A DNA stretch of 64,000 nucleotides, from the NCBI GenBank assembly GCA_020744425.1, contig JAGMUV010000008.1, forward strand, positions 682,001 to 746,000, in the 5' to 3' direction. The position numbers and the translations under genes are program-made. The number at the start of each line of letters is the position of its first letter. Within the stretch, counting starts at the first letter, position 1. Origin of the DNA: Dactylonectria macrodidyma. Taxonomy: Eukaryota; Ascomycota; Sordariomycetes; Hypocreales; Nectriaceae. The notes under the pieces were generated by a model. The model saw only the letters and a program-made list of their open reading frames with translations, was not told where the DNA came from and ran no database searches. Shown piece after piece: positions 35,533-46,918 of the stretch.

Positions 35533-35781
35533 TTAGGCCAGCTCTTCGTTGAAGTACTTCGGTTCTTTGAGAGATTCAAGAAGCCCTGAGTAGTGAAGGT
35601 CGCCGGTATAGTCCATGGACATCAAGGCAAGATTCATAGGAGAGTCAGCACCGTTAAAGAAGCTTACAAGATCATGTCCAACGAAAACAAAATTTGCGCC
35701 GAGGCTTACGGCTTGCTTAAGCCAGCCTTGATGTTTGAATATCTTATCCAAGAGCACGTTCGTTCTCTTAGAGGTGGTCAT
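35533..35781 (-). CDS. small protein related to the gene at 36162, divergent
   Basis: 82 residues from ATG 35781. NVLLDKIFKHQGWLKQAV and GANFVFVGHDLVSFFN match, in order and spacing, AILSRIFSKTTWKEEMAS and FTALFIGVDLERFEE of the 206-residue protein encoded on the other strand from 36162. It stops where the longer protein continues for about 130 residues, so it is truncated or a separate short form. Function unknown. Start codons of the pair are 380 bases apart, so they could share a promoter. Confidence 0.5.
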   Translation of the reverse strand: MTTSKRTNVLLDKIFKHQGWLKQAVSLGANFVFVGHDLVSFFNGADSPMNLALMSMDYTGDLHYSGLLESLKEPKYFNEELA

Positions 35782-36161
35782 GCTGAAAGCTGCAAGCTAA
35801 ACGGGCGGATATATTGACGTTTGCAACTTGATCGCATCCCCCAATATTGAGAATTATTTTTATTATATATACTTATCACTGCCCCAAAAATTGGGATACG
35901 TTTTCAAATTATAGAGGCCCAAAAAGCGGTCTATCCTATGTACGTCTTAATTCTTGGATTATGTATAACCCAGATCCTGGACTTTGAGTCCTTGTTTTAG
36001 GTTCCTTATATGGGTCATTAAGCTCAATCAAGTATAAAGAAGCAAGGTTTTACGCTAGGTCATTCGCCATATTCCCAGGCCTACTATTGAGAGCACTTAG
36101 CCCCAAATATCTCCTGTTCCCTTCATATCTCGCACCATTTTCGTCACGGCATCCGTACACC

Positions 36162-36782
36162 ATGGAAGATTGCGTTGCTAACTCTATACCCTGCGATAAA
36201 AGCGCAATCCTCAGCCGCATTTTCTCGAAAACAACATGGAAGGAAGAAATGGCAAGCTTGGGGTTCACTGCATTATTTATCGGTGTTGATCTTGAGAGAT
36301 TCGAAGAAAGCGGTTTGGTTTCTAATGGTACGACTAGTACGGGAAACAATACCCCGGCCTATTTAGCACTAGGCCTGGCGATCAAGGAAAGCAGGCACCC
36401 GCTTGCTAAGTACCCTGATGGTTTTCCGGAGAGGGCTCTATTCTTCGACTGCCTTAAACCCTGGAAATGGGTAAACGAAAAAAGGCATGATCTTCTTATT
36501 GTGGAGTCAAACATCGAGCTGAACATTAGCGAGTATTACAGAAGGAAGTCTGTAACAAGCTTGTTGGCCAGCCCCGCAGATGCTACTTGTCTAGCTAAAG
36601 AGCGACCAAATGCGGCGACTGAAAAGTACATAAGCCGAAAACATATTACCTATGTTATTAGCTACAGCGATGAAGATCCTGGGCAGATAGGGTTGTGGTA
36701 TTATGAACAAGACTTCTTATGTGTCGTGGTGCAGCTCTGGGGAGGATATAGGATGTGGCAATTTATCGGCACTGGAAGCTAG
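36162..36782 (+). CDS. hypothetical protein, 206 aa
   Basis: First ATG in frame gives MEDCVANSIPCDKSAIL. No signal peptide or transmembrane segment. The N-terminal 60 residues are shared with the small protein encoded divergently at 35533-35781. The rest (PDGFPERALFFDCLKPWKWV, ISEYYRRKSVTSLLASPA, GLWYYEQDFLCVVVQLWGGY) is rich in aromatic residues. I do not recognise a family. No intron needed; the frame is clean. Confidence 0.6.
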   Translation: MEDCVANSIPCDKSAILSRIFSKTTWKEEMASLGFTALFIGVDLERFEESGLVSNGTTSTGNNTPAYLALGLAIKESRHPLAKYPDGFPERALFFDCLKPWKWVNEKRHDLLIVESNIELNISEYYRRKSVTSLLASPADATCLAKERPNAATEKYISRKHITYVISYSDEDPGQIGLWYYEQDFLCVVVQLWGGYRMWQFIGTGS

Positions 36783-37110
36783 ATCGAGAGAGTTGAAAGG
36801 TTATGTGCGAGCTGTATCGTAGTCCCTCCAGCACATGAGGGTCTGAGGCAAATCAGCAATTATGTCTAGATGCACACTTGATCAATGAAATTAGATATGT
36901 GGTATATAATCGAGCCTTTTCTATCTGCCGGGAATCCATATGCGTCTATGAGGATATGGTTTAAAGTATATTAAGATGCCGTAGTTCTGCCTTTAGTCTT
37001 GGTTCGCCTGCTGCCTATAGTTTGTACCTTGTTTGAATCCCTTCACCATTAATTCCTATCCCTGATATACTCTGAGTAATCTCCATTTTCAAGCTCGAGC
37101 CGTAGCTCCA

Positions 37111-38941
37111 TTATTGGTACGCAGCGTCGCAAAAAGAAACATACTTCTCAGCTTCCTCTACTTCCCTTGATTTCATAGCCACTTCTTCGCCTAATTCACG
37201 GGCTCTCAGCTCAGCAAGCTCCAGTTCTAGCAGCTTGTGGCGGGACAGCTTGTCCAGAGCTTCCTTGTTTGCCTTCGTCTGGATCAAATGCAAGTACTCA
37301 TCATGTAAACTGGCGATTCTTGCCTCAACTGACTGGCTAGAGAGCTGCGCCCCGTCAGAACCAGTCCCGGAACTTGCCACATCATGCTCCATGAACCTGA
37401 CATCGCTGTCATATATCTGTCTTGTTAAGTTGGATTTCACGACTGCCTCTTCGTATGCCATCTTGACTTTCTGGAGATCGAGGCGTGCCTCCTTGACACG
37501 ATTCTCCTCCATCGAAAGGCGTCCCCGAAGTTCATCAAAGTTTCCGAAGGACATAGCTTTCGTAACAAACTTGGCGAGGGCAGACGGAATGAGCTCCACG
37601 CCTTCTTCATCTGGGAGCCACCCTAGAAGATTTTCTGCCCCCAGGATATCAGCCTGAGACACGTCGTGGCTCTGTGCTTCTCTTTTCGAAAGGGCTTGTA
37701 TGTCACTCAGGAGCACTGAATGACTTGGCGATAGCCAATGAAGTGACGACGCGTCATGTTCGAGAAGATCCCTTAATAATTGGTTCCTGGCATCAACTGG
37801 ACATATCGACAGGTCGATAGGATTGCCATTGAGCAGATTCCTGAGATTCATTAACACGAAAATGCCGCAGCTGACTCCGTCACTCTGCCGTGCACATTCC
37901 TATTTCGATTGAGTTTAGTAAATTATAGAGACAAATGATATTAAAAAACTCACCTTCTTTTTTGAAAGTAATAGTACGGGATGAACCGCACCCCTCTAGC
38001 CAGGATTTGAGGCGATCTTTGACCTTTGTGGCGCTTGTCGTACCAGGCAGGGAGTCGTAGAAGTCGCAATCAATCGCAGACGTCGTGATGTGCAAGACAC
38101 CCAGTGTCCAGTGTCCCAATTCCCTGTGGTGAATGGGGAAGAAGACAGTGTCGTATTTCTCAAAGTCTCGGAGCTCCTGTGGCAGCGTCTCTTCATCCGC
38201 ATTGAACCAGAGTGGGTGTGTCACTCGAGCAGCCTTCTTCTCCCCGTGTTGTAGCCAGAAGATGGCGAACAAGACATCCATCATGAACTGTAGGACACTA
38301 TCGTTTAATCTTTGTCCTGGCGGTTGTAGTTGTTTCAAGACTTCATCTGCCGTCGCCGTCCATTGCACCTCTTCCGCCGATCGTAACTGTCGCGAACGTT
38401 TCATTGGGTGGTTGATATGGCCATCTGGGCCTGTCGAGAGTGCCTCCTCGGTCAAATCAATGAGTTTATGGCGTGACTTTCGCTTTTTGGAGGCTATGAC
38501 GCGTCTGGTTAAGTCCGCGACATCTGGCAGGTCGTCGTCACCTTCATCAATGACGCCGTCGTCCGCTTCATTATCTGGCTCCTTGAGTTCGAAACGAGAC
38601 TCTGTTGTTGGGTCATGAGTGGTATTGGGCAAAGAGACCTCAATTGTACCGTACTCATGTCGCTCTTCTTTGACGATATCCTTGGTGGTTACCTGCGAGT
38701 GCTCGTCAGGCTGCTTCTCAATGCGTCTCATGTTGCCCTCGCCCTTCTTTCGGCCCTCGACGCTTGACCTCGCCTGACGCACCCCAGACAATTTCATTTT
38801 CCCAGGTTTCAACTTTTCGCTTTTTATATGTGGTGTTCGTTTCTGGGAGCGTGAAGAAATGGGATCAGATGGTTGAAGATCTGACACTATCCGGGGTGGA
38901 TTTTCATCTTGTGTCTCCAAGACAGAGTCAGTCGATGCCAT
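37111..38941 (-). pseudogene. Ulp1-like cysteine protease (C48), exons one base out of frame
   Basis: Exon 1 from ATG 38941: acidic and basic low-complexity N-terminus, a SUMO-interacting-type motif KLIDLTEE (residues 159-166), then the Ulp1 fold with His277 in GHWTL and Asp296 in YDSLP. A 54-nt intron follows (GTGAGT at about 37930, TACTAAAC branch, TAG). The next exon, in a different frame, carries the catalytic region RQSDGVSCGIFVLMNL and a long coiled coil to the stop at 37111. The phases do not match: an intron of length 1 modulo 3 is needed, but the only good splice pair gives 54 and leads to a stop six codons later. A 79-nt alternative ending GACGGAG restores frame and keeps SCGIF but deletes the conserved Gln. 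Such proteases cleave SUMO and related modifiers. Either a one-base frameshift or unusual splicing. Confidence 0.7.
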
Positions 38942-41860
38942 GATGGCATATATAGGAATAAACCAAAGGAGAAAATGAGAGGGTGGAGTGAATAGTGAAT
39001 AGCGAATAGAGTTGATTCCACTGCTCGGGAAGGTGTAGGCCCAGAGACAGCAAGCTCTGTCGAAAAGGAGGAAGGAGGAGAGGCACTAACGAGGATGCAG
39101 AGGTCTAGTTGTCCCTCTCTGGTGGACGAGGCTATATATAAATTCATTATCTTGTTCTCTGGTGTTGAGACTCGGCATATTCTCGCAAGGCTCTTGAGGC
39201 CTTTTGACGTTTACTTGAGGAGTTGTACGAATCATTGAACTGCCGGACCACACCAGTGCAGCTTCGCTGACAAACATGATCCTCCTGATCCTCGTTGTCC
39301 CATCTTGTGCCTTGCAAAGGATCAAGTCCTGGTCACTGGCAAGGCAGATTTCTCAGAGAAGCTGAACTAAGCCTATCATTGTGGTTGTGCAGGTGTCCAG
39401 GGAATCATCGGCATGTTGCTATTAAGGGTGGAGTGACCTTGCCAGGCCCCGACCTCAGCCACCAAGGTGTGGGACGTTGGGCTAATTGACCATGTTCACC
39501 CTCGCCCCAAGAGGCTGAAGACATCGGCCCGGAGGGGAGCCTGCCAAGGCAGGCGAAAGAGGAATGAGAACTGACAGAGACGCGTGGCGATGTTTTTGGT
39601 GGGCTTAGTTATTCGGCTAGGCAGGGGAATACTAGCATGAAATCAGCAACAAGGGGTGACCAACAGAATGCCCTCAACTTAGCAAGACTCAGGACCCAGA
39701 AGGAATGCTCCTAGTAGTCAGGGGCAATGGTACACATCATCATGAAAGCTTTGAGTACAGCCAATTGGAAAGCCCGAAGCACCATAGTCCTTCTGCCAAC
39801 AGCGTGGAACTTTTGGTCCAGCCGAGGATAAAGATAGATACCTTACATCCATGTAACATGGCAGGTCATCCTTGCACGGCGAGCAGTGTAAGTGTGTGGC
39901 AAGAAAGATCCTTTACCTAGAACGTTCTCGCCCTTCTCCCCGGCTGCTAGGGTGCTATTGTAACCTCTCCCGCAGGGATAGAAATTCCACCATCTAAACC
40001 AGCCACTAATGCTTCTATCTAACCCCCCCTCTCCGTGATTGCCTCGAAACCCTTGCCATAAAGCTTGCTCCTGAAGGAATAGTCGAGTCGGTATCCTTCC
40101 TTCCGGTCAATCTCCGCAGTCTACAATGGCTGTGATGCGGCTGCGGTCGCTGCAACCTTCCTATCCGAGGAAAAATATCATGCGATTCCTCCATCGCTGT
40201 GACTGTCTCTGAGACTAAGCCACTAGCAGTCAGTTTACTGGCGATCTCTCCGCCTCAGCTTACCAAGTCGGGCTCTGTAGCCTAAGGAGGTCACTCTCGT
40301 TCATATTCCCAGGCCCCGTCACAAGCCCTAGGACCTCCTCTTGTTCCTATTTGGGGGTTAGGCAAGAGGAAGGCGGGAAGAGAAGACATATGGAGGAGCG
40401 CATAACAACAAGTGTCGAATAGGACGCTTAGAGGCTGGCCGAAACCTACGGTCCCATTCATGTGATCTGGCCCTGACTGGCTGGCCACTTTGGGGGAGAA
40501 GCCATTGGAGGCATTGGAGGCCTTGGAGGCTGAGACCAAATCCAACAGGAACTAGGATCAGGTGTATCGAGTCTCGCGAACTTGGGTTCAAGGAGGTCGA
40601 ATCCTCAATGCGGGCAAATCGAACCGGGGCCAAAAACAGGGCGTTGTCCCAGATCTGGGACCTTGCAGGGACATGTGATCCCAAAAGTTGGCTCGTGCAG
40701 ATACCTCAGCTTAAGCTCAGCTCAAGCTCAGCCCACCCCGGCCTCAACTCAGGCCTCCTCAGCCCAAGCTCAGCACGAACTCAGCTTAGAGCGGCAGGAG
40801 CTCAGCTCTGGAAACGGAAATGGATTTTAGTGTGCTTGAGTCTCGTCTCAGAGTATTTTGGTATTTGCTGTTAGATGAGATGAATCCAGACGACCACACC
40901 CTAGACCCCGCACGTGACCTGTCGCCGCTTTTCCTCAGGCCTGCTTAGGCGCTACTCACCCGCGACTCACCCTAACCATCTACTAAGGGGCTGTACTACA
41001 GCTGTTGAATTGGACCATGTTGGAACACCTAGGCGCAGGGTGGTCACGTGAGACTAGGTGGTCTGTCGGGACCGAATCGGGGAGGGCTCGCCGAGCCCTC
41101 GCTAGGCTAGACCGTATTAGGAAGCCAGGAATAGCTATATCTCCCTGACCGTAAGGGGCGGGAGCTTAAGGAGAAGCTAGACAATACACACACATGTTCA
41201 AGGTCATCAACTGGTAATACGAGCTATCCAACAGTATCCTATACCCAACGTGTCCTAACGAGTGACATGACGAGTGTGTGATACCTGTAACATATTCGAA
41301 AGGGGAAAAGCAACAAATTCTAGAATATATTCAGGAGGGGGGATCTTGGTCGTTGTGCACTGCCCACTCTAGATCAAGAAGCGGACACAGTGTTGGTTTT
41401 GACAACCGTGACAAACACCAGTTTTTGTGCCTGTTATAACTTAGGCATCTGGTGTGGCTGAGAAAGAGTGGAGTAAATGGACGGATGAGTAAGTAGAAAA
41501 AGTCCTCACAGTTAGACTGAGTATCCTTGTCATGTTAATCCGTTTGCAGTCGATGGCGTCGGTAGGCGTAATGGCAAGGCTTTTCAGGAACTAGTTCAAC
41601 AGCATCAAAGTACCCCTGCGAGCCAGTCCGCCATAGCGTGGAGCTTTAGACCCTTGAGTGTCCTGACGAAGGGGGAGCTAGAGGCTCATGCGCGAACCAG
41701 ACTCCCGCAGACCATGGGCGAGAGGTATTCCAAGCCGTGCTGGCTGTGTCTTACTTGTTTGGATGGGAATAATGAAGATGCTGCAGACTCGGATGGGATA
41801 CTTGTCGGCTTGCATTTTAACGACAATATACAGATTACTTGGGCGGTTAAAGAGATAGTA
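38942..41860. other. intergenic, no gene recognised
   Basis: Nearly 3 kb. A degenerate AGCTCAG-rich repeat lies at 40706-40806, and a GGAGGCATT-type repeat at 40497-40533. A perfect inverted repeat GGGCTCG-C-CGAGCCC is at about 41087-41101. A frame of 87 codons at 41654-41917 runs into the MITE and has no ATG; I do not call it. Confidence 0.5.
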
Positions 41861-42096
41861 CAGTGGGGTGCAAAAAGTTTGAATCCAAATCCAAGTACTG
41901 CACCAAAGAGAGCTTAACTAAATTAGGATAAGGGAATCTCGCCGCTTTAATAACCCTAACCCTAAGCTAAGGTTTTCCGTTAGCTCCTTCTTCTTGATGA
42001 GGTCTTCTTAGGACGACGTTGTAAAGTGTAGCCTAATAAAGCTAGCTCATTCCTAGCAGTACTTAGATTTGGATTCAAACTTTTTGCACCCCACTG
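41861..42096. mobile_element. MITE of Tc1/mariner type, 236 bp
   Basis: Terminal inverted repeats of 41 bp (41861-41901 and 42056-42096) beginning CAGTGGGGTGCAAAAAG, with one mismatch, flanked by TA on both sides (41859-41860, 42097-42098), the hallmark target duplication of Tc1/mariner/pogo elements. The interior has no ORF and includes CCCTAACCCTAA at 41954-41965. It lies 287 bases upstream of the kinase-ankyrin gene start. Confidence 0.9.
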
Positions 42097-42383
42097 TAGT
42101 GTAACTTAATGAGTACAGATTAGTGTAGTTGGAAAATAAGAAGAAGCCTCGTGCGGCTGAAGCCACGGGCCAAGGCTGCCTGTCGAACACATGACCCGGA
42201 ATAGGTGACGGACCGAGATTGACGTATTCAAGAGCATAAAGTAAGGTAGTTATGCACTAGCACGTGGGATGGTGCATCATTCCCGGGCGCAAAGCCGCAC
42301 ACAGAGACCTTGATCCCCGCAGTCGTGATCAAACCGCCAAATCACCATCCACTGCTGGTGCCGCCGAGACTCGCGAGCTCGCC

Positions 42384-45300
42384 ATGAGCAACTCGTCGAA
42401 CCAGCAGAACCTCTCCAACCAGCGAGTTCCCGACCTCGTGCGCGACTCTCAGCTGACGACCCGCTTCCTCGCCGATGGCTGGACTCAGCACACTGTCCAC
42501 CGCGTCTCCGGCCGGTCCCGCCACCGGCAGCTGGCCCGCATCGAGGAGACGTGGTATCGGCAGCGGGAGCTCGGCCGTGGCGGCTTCGGGCGCGTCTGGC
42601 TGGAGGAGAGCGGCCCCAATAACCCCGAGAGCGGCTCCAATCCCCCCGAGAGTGGCTCCCGCTCCGCGACAGGCAGGCTCCGAGCCGTCAAGGAGATACG
42701 CAAGACGCCCTCGCTGCGGGTGTTCTACTCGAGAGAGCTCGAGGCCATGGCCAAGTTCTCGCACGAGAGGGTGGGGGCTCTCCCCGAGCGTCTCCCCGAG
42801 CGGCAACGACCTGCTCCTGCTGCTCCTGGTTGTTAGGAAATGATGAAAACTGACGGACCCGGTTGATTAGTACGTGCACTGCTTCGTCAGGTTCTACGGC
42901 TGGTACGAGTCTGAGACGACCGTCTTCATCGCCATGGAGTACCTCAAGCACGGCGATCTCGAAAACCACATGGGCCGGCCCTTCTCCGAGGCCCACGCAA
43001 AGGTCATCGCCTCCCAACTCGTGGACGGCCTCGGCTACATGCACGACAACGGCTTTGCCCACCGCGATCTCAAACCGCAGAACATCTTCGTCTACCACCC
43101 CGGCCCCGACTGGTGGGTCAAGATCGGCGACTTCGGCATCACCAAGCGCGCCGAAGAGGGCACGGCGCTCCGGACAGACGCCGGCACCAAGGACTACAAA
43201 GCTCCCGAGGTCCGCTTCATCGTCATCGATTCAACCTCCTCGTCCCCGTCCCCGTCCAAAGCCTTCTCCTACACTTTCGCCGTCGACATGTGGGCGTTGG
43301 GTGAGTTGCTGTTCCGTCTGATGGCCCAACGCCCCGTCTTCCCGAACGAGGATGACCTCTACAACTACATCACCTACAGGCAACCGTTTCCCGTGACGAC
43401 GCTGAAGGGCACAGGCGCGGGTCGGGATTGCCGCGGGTTCGTCGCTAGGTGCATGGCCGCCGACCCCGAGGATCGTCTCACCGCCTCCGAGGCCTCCGAG
43501 CACCGTTGGGTTCAGGTCTCGCGGCTACCGCCACCGCCATCGCCATCGCCATCGCCATCGCCATCGCCATCGCCATCGCCACCGCCATCTAGCAGTCATA
43601 GCTCACCGGTGAGGTCAAGGTCAGTACGGCCGCGGACAAGGAGCTCGTTCGCCATAATCAGCCTAGGCCAAGGCCACCAAAGATGAGTGAGTAATGCTGA
43701 CGGCTCGACTCTTCCCTCTAGGGTACACGAGGAACCACCACTCAGTCCCGACAAGGTCCCGGGCCAGACCGCAACACCAAATCCTCCGCAACCCGTCAAG
43801 CATTTCGAGGACACAGCGACGTGGACCACCGACCGTCAAGAATCCAAACAGGTGCAGGATAGTCGGTCAACTTCAAGCACGATGAGCGTCAGCGCTCAGC
43901 CCAAAGAACCCCAACAGCTTCGGTCTAGGCCGATTCCAAGCACGACCGTCACAGACCACGATCCCAATGTACATGTACATCAAAGTGGCCTAGCGCCAAT
44001 AGGCTCGGATACTCGCCCCGAGTAAGTTTAGCGACTCACAGAATATACAGTACGAAGCTGGTAGCTAACTTTTGCGGACCTTCCGTGGGTAGCGACGACG
44101 TATCGATCCATTTCGAAGGATATATCAACCAAGCGGATGACGATGCCCAGGCACGGCTATTGAGGGCAGCAGAGAAGGGACACTTGGAGGAAATGAAACT
44201 TCTTGTTGAGAAAGGCGCCAACCTCGAGGTGAAGGATGAGAATAGCAATACGCCGCTCTTGCTGGCTGCACGAAACGGGCACGAGGCTGTGGTGAGGCTG
44301 CTGATTGAGAAAGGCGCCAACCTCGAGGCCAAGGATACTAATGGCAACACGCCACTCCTGTGGGCTGCGCTCAACAGGAACGAGGCTGTAGCGAGGCTGC
44401 TGATCGAGAAAGGCACTAAACCTCCCGCGTGGGCTGCAATGAGGTGGCCCTTAGCCGTGACAAGGCTGCTGCTGGGGAAGGGGCCTAGTCTCCGAGGACT
44501 GTTCGCCAAGCAGGAGAAGGGCGCCCTCGTTGACGCTGACGAACAACGAGCGAGGCAAGAAGCTGCCATAAGAGCCGCACAGATTCCCCCCGACCAACAA
44601 CAAGTGCTGATCCATAACCGCCAACCCGATGCAGTATCAAGAAACGGACACAGAGGCGCTAACCCTGAGGCGGAGGATGAGGATGCTTACACGCAAGACG
44701 ACGAATCTAAACCTCCCCCTGGCGTTGGTGCGAACGACCAGGAGAGGCGTGGTAGACGGAGCAGCCATGATCACAGCCGAAGTCACAAGGCAACAACCAA
44801 GTTTGGTGATTATATCCTTGGTAACACCATTGGAGAGTGCGAGTTCGGAAAGGTGAAGCTGGGTTGGAAGAAAGACGGCGGCGTACAGGTCTGACGACGT
44901 CGCCCCCCCTTTTTCCGAGAATGAGAATGCACTGACCACTATAAACAGGTTGCTATCAGGCTTATGAAGAGAGATGCCATTGGCAGCAACCCGTCTCGCT
45001 TTGCCAAAATCAATCGCGAAGTTTCCATTCTGCGCGCCACCTCACACCCCAACATCGTGCGCCTGATTGATAAGGTTGAGACGGATCGATACATTGGTAT
45101 TATCCTCGAGTACGTATCTGGTGGAGAGCTCTTCGATTACATCCTCAACCACCGATACCTCAAAGACGGTGCGGCTCGTCGACTATTTGCGCAATTGGTC
45201 TCAGGAGTTGGCTACCTTCACAAGAAAGGTATCGTCCACCGCGACTTGACGCTCGAAAATCTCCACTTGGACCAAAACCGCAACATCATCATCACCAATT

Positions 45301-45880
45301 TCGGGTCTGCGAATACCTTTGATCCAAATGAGGACCTTTCTGAGGAGGAGGAGCTGAACCTTATGGATCGAGACTTCGTTACTCGAATGGGCCTTTACCG
45401 GTTGAAGCCAAATGGAACGAGGAAAGGCGACCTCATGCTGACGAGCAGTGGAAGTCCCTGCTATACTGCTCCTGAGGTAGTTGTTGGTGACTCCCTTTAC
45501 ACTGCGCGAAAGGCGGACGTATGGAGTTGTGGTATTATTTTGGTATGTTGCCCCAAGTATTATTTTCACTCTCGCGCCTTTGCAGCATCTAACTCTTTTG
45601 AAAGTACGCGATGCTCGCTGGCCACCTACCTTTCGACGACGACCCAGCCAACCCCGAGAGTACCAACATCAACCTACTCTACAAGTACATTGTCACCACT
45701 CCGCTTGTCTTCCCCACTCATGTTACACCACACGCTCGAGCTCTCTTGCGACAAATTCTGGTTCCTAGTCCCCGCAAGCGAGCGGATTTATTCGAGGTCG
45801 CTAGGCACAGTTGGCTGAGTGAGTACGCGCATCTCGTTGAGTTCCTCACGAGTTCGACCACATTGCCAGCCCGTGTTTAG
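42384..45880 (+). CDS. Ser/Thr kinase - ankyrin repeats - Kin4-like pseudokinase fusion, 1033 aa
   Basis: Exons 42384-42770, 42871-43619, 43722-44021, 44093-44888, 44949-45542, 45605-45880; introns 100, 102, 71, 60 and 62 nt, all GT-AG, with phases 0, 2, 2, 0, 0 that fit exactly. Kinase 1 (about 58-345) is complete: GRGGFGRV, Lys103, HRDLKPQN, DFG at 216-218, APE, then a Pro-Ser repeat. A linker follows, then ankyrin units (about 490-610: NTPLLLAARNGHEAVVRLLI, NTPLLWAALNRNEAVARLLI). Residues 714-1030 closely resemble fungal Kin4-type kinases (TKFGDYILG, GVQVAI, LFDYILNHRYLKD), but the glycine loop reads GECEFG, the VAIK Lys is Arg748, HRDLK is HRDLT, and DFG is NFG (Asn861), so this domain should be catalytically weak or dead. 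Start is the first in-frame ATG. Likely a signalling protein with a regulatory pseudokinase. Risk: two adjacent genes, though the splice phases argue against it. Confidence 0.75.
43530..43593 (+). repeat. GCCATC microsatellite coding Pro-Ser
   Basis: Six-base repeat in exon 2 of the kinase fusion, giving a PSPSPS linker directly after the first kinase domain. Confidence 0.9.
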
Positions 45881-46140
45881 AATGCGAGTTCGAGCGCGCG
45901 CGACAGAAGGTTACACAGAATCAACTGTGGTTACTCGGAACGCGCCCCCGTCCGCGAGTCTTCCAAAAGCAAGCGAAGGATTTGCCCTCAACTTGGCCTA
46001 GGCCACGACCGATACGTCGTTGCCAGGGATGTGCAAGAGGTGGTCGAGAATAAGGTGGAAGTAATCTTGACCCAGTCCAGGGGGGCAATTGCAGCAGCTC
46101 AGGTCTTTAAAGTCACAACTAAGATCCCTCGTCATGTATA
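45881..46140 (+). other. in-frame coding-like extension beyond the pseudokinase stop
   Basis: After the TAG at 45878-45880 the same frame stays open for 86 codons to a TAG at 46138, with protein-like sequence: VRESSKSKRR, DVQEVVENKVEVILTQSRG, AQVFKVTTKIPRHV. It may be the former C-terminal tail of the Kin4-like part, cut off by a nonsense mutation or joined through an intron I cannot see. Confidence 0.45.
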
Positions 46141-46918
46141 GTTTTATTTAGTATTTAGGTATTCTAAATACTACTGAACCGCCTTCATTTTGTCATTTGA
46201 ACTGTATTAGTGTTGCAGTTCATGGTTAACTCAGGGGACTTTAAAGGTAATTAATTAGCAGCAGAGCACAGTCCAGTGTTGCACTTTTTATAGATTGTGA
46301 CTTTGTATAAAGTAGAAGTTATGGAGCTCTAGTAGTACATGCATCTGGAGGCAGACCAACCCTTACAGTTGCTTGGAAGTCCGAGCCTCCACTCCTGAAT
46401 ACGAGCCGGCCTATCAAATGCCTTGTCTTTAAGCAAGAACTCTGCTTAGTGTGACATAAACAGGCCACTCCTAAAAGAGTAGGGTACCCATAATCATCAA
46501 ACGTTTCCATTATTATGGAAGTACCTAACTAATCGTTACCATTTGGATATATCAGCTATAGACACTACAAGACCAATCACGGTCATAGGCTAAAAAGATA
46601 TCATCGCTAAAGAAAGCCTACCGTTGGTGGGTAGATGTCATCGGCCAGGTCGGCCTCAATTCAGGTGTGTGCGCTTGTGTCCGAGGCTGACTTGATCAGC
46701 TAATCCATTTCTGCGTCAGCAGGTGGGGCAGCTTGTCGTTAGATTGGCGCCTGAGAATGGTCCCCACTTTATAACACCTACTTAACCGATCCAATCCGTG
46801 CTTAGAAGACAAAGCGCTGCCTACATTAAAAGCAACCACATCGCTCACCACTCGCTCATGTCTAGCTGAGTGCTGTATATGACTGGTCCAGGAACGAAGT
46901 ATATATATCTACTCTGCG
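46141..46918. other. intergenic, upstream region of the sulfotransferase-like gene
   Basis: No gene seen. An AT-rich TATATATAT about 20 bases before the ATG at 46919 is a possible TATA element. Confidence 0.45.

Noticed and set aside
38133..38618. 161-codon plus-strand frame
   Set aside because: Shadow of the Ulp1-like exon, which carries recognisable catalytic motifs on the minus strand.
41951..41966. interstitial telomere or chromosome end
   Set aside because: Only two CCCTAA units, enclosed by MITE inverted repeats.
42342..42806. 154-codon minus-strand frame over exon 1 of the kinase fusion
   Set aside because: GC-rich shadow of the kinase exon; no family similarity.
43687..43721. 35-nt intron with GTGAGT and CTCTAG in the kinase fusion
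   Set aside because: Too short, and it leaves the in-frame TGA at 43684-43686 in place. The 43620-43721 intron removes that TGA and preserves frame in all following exons.
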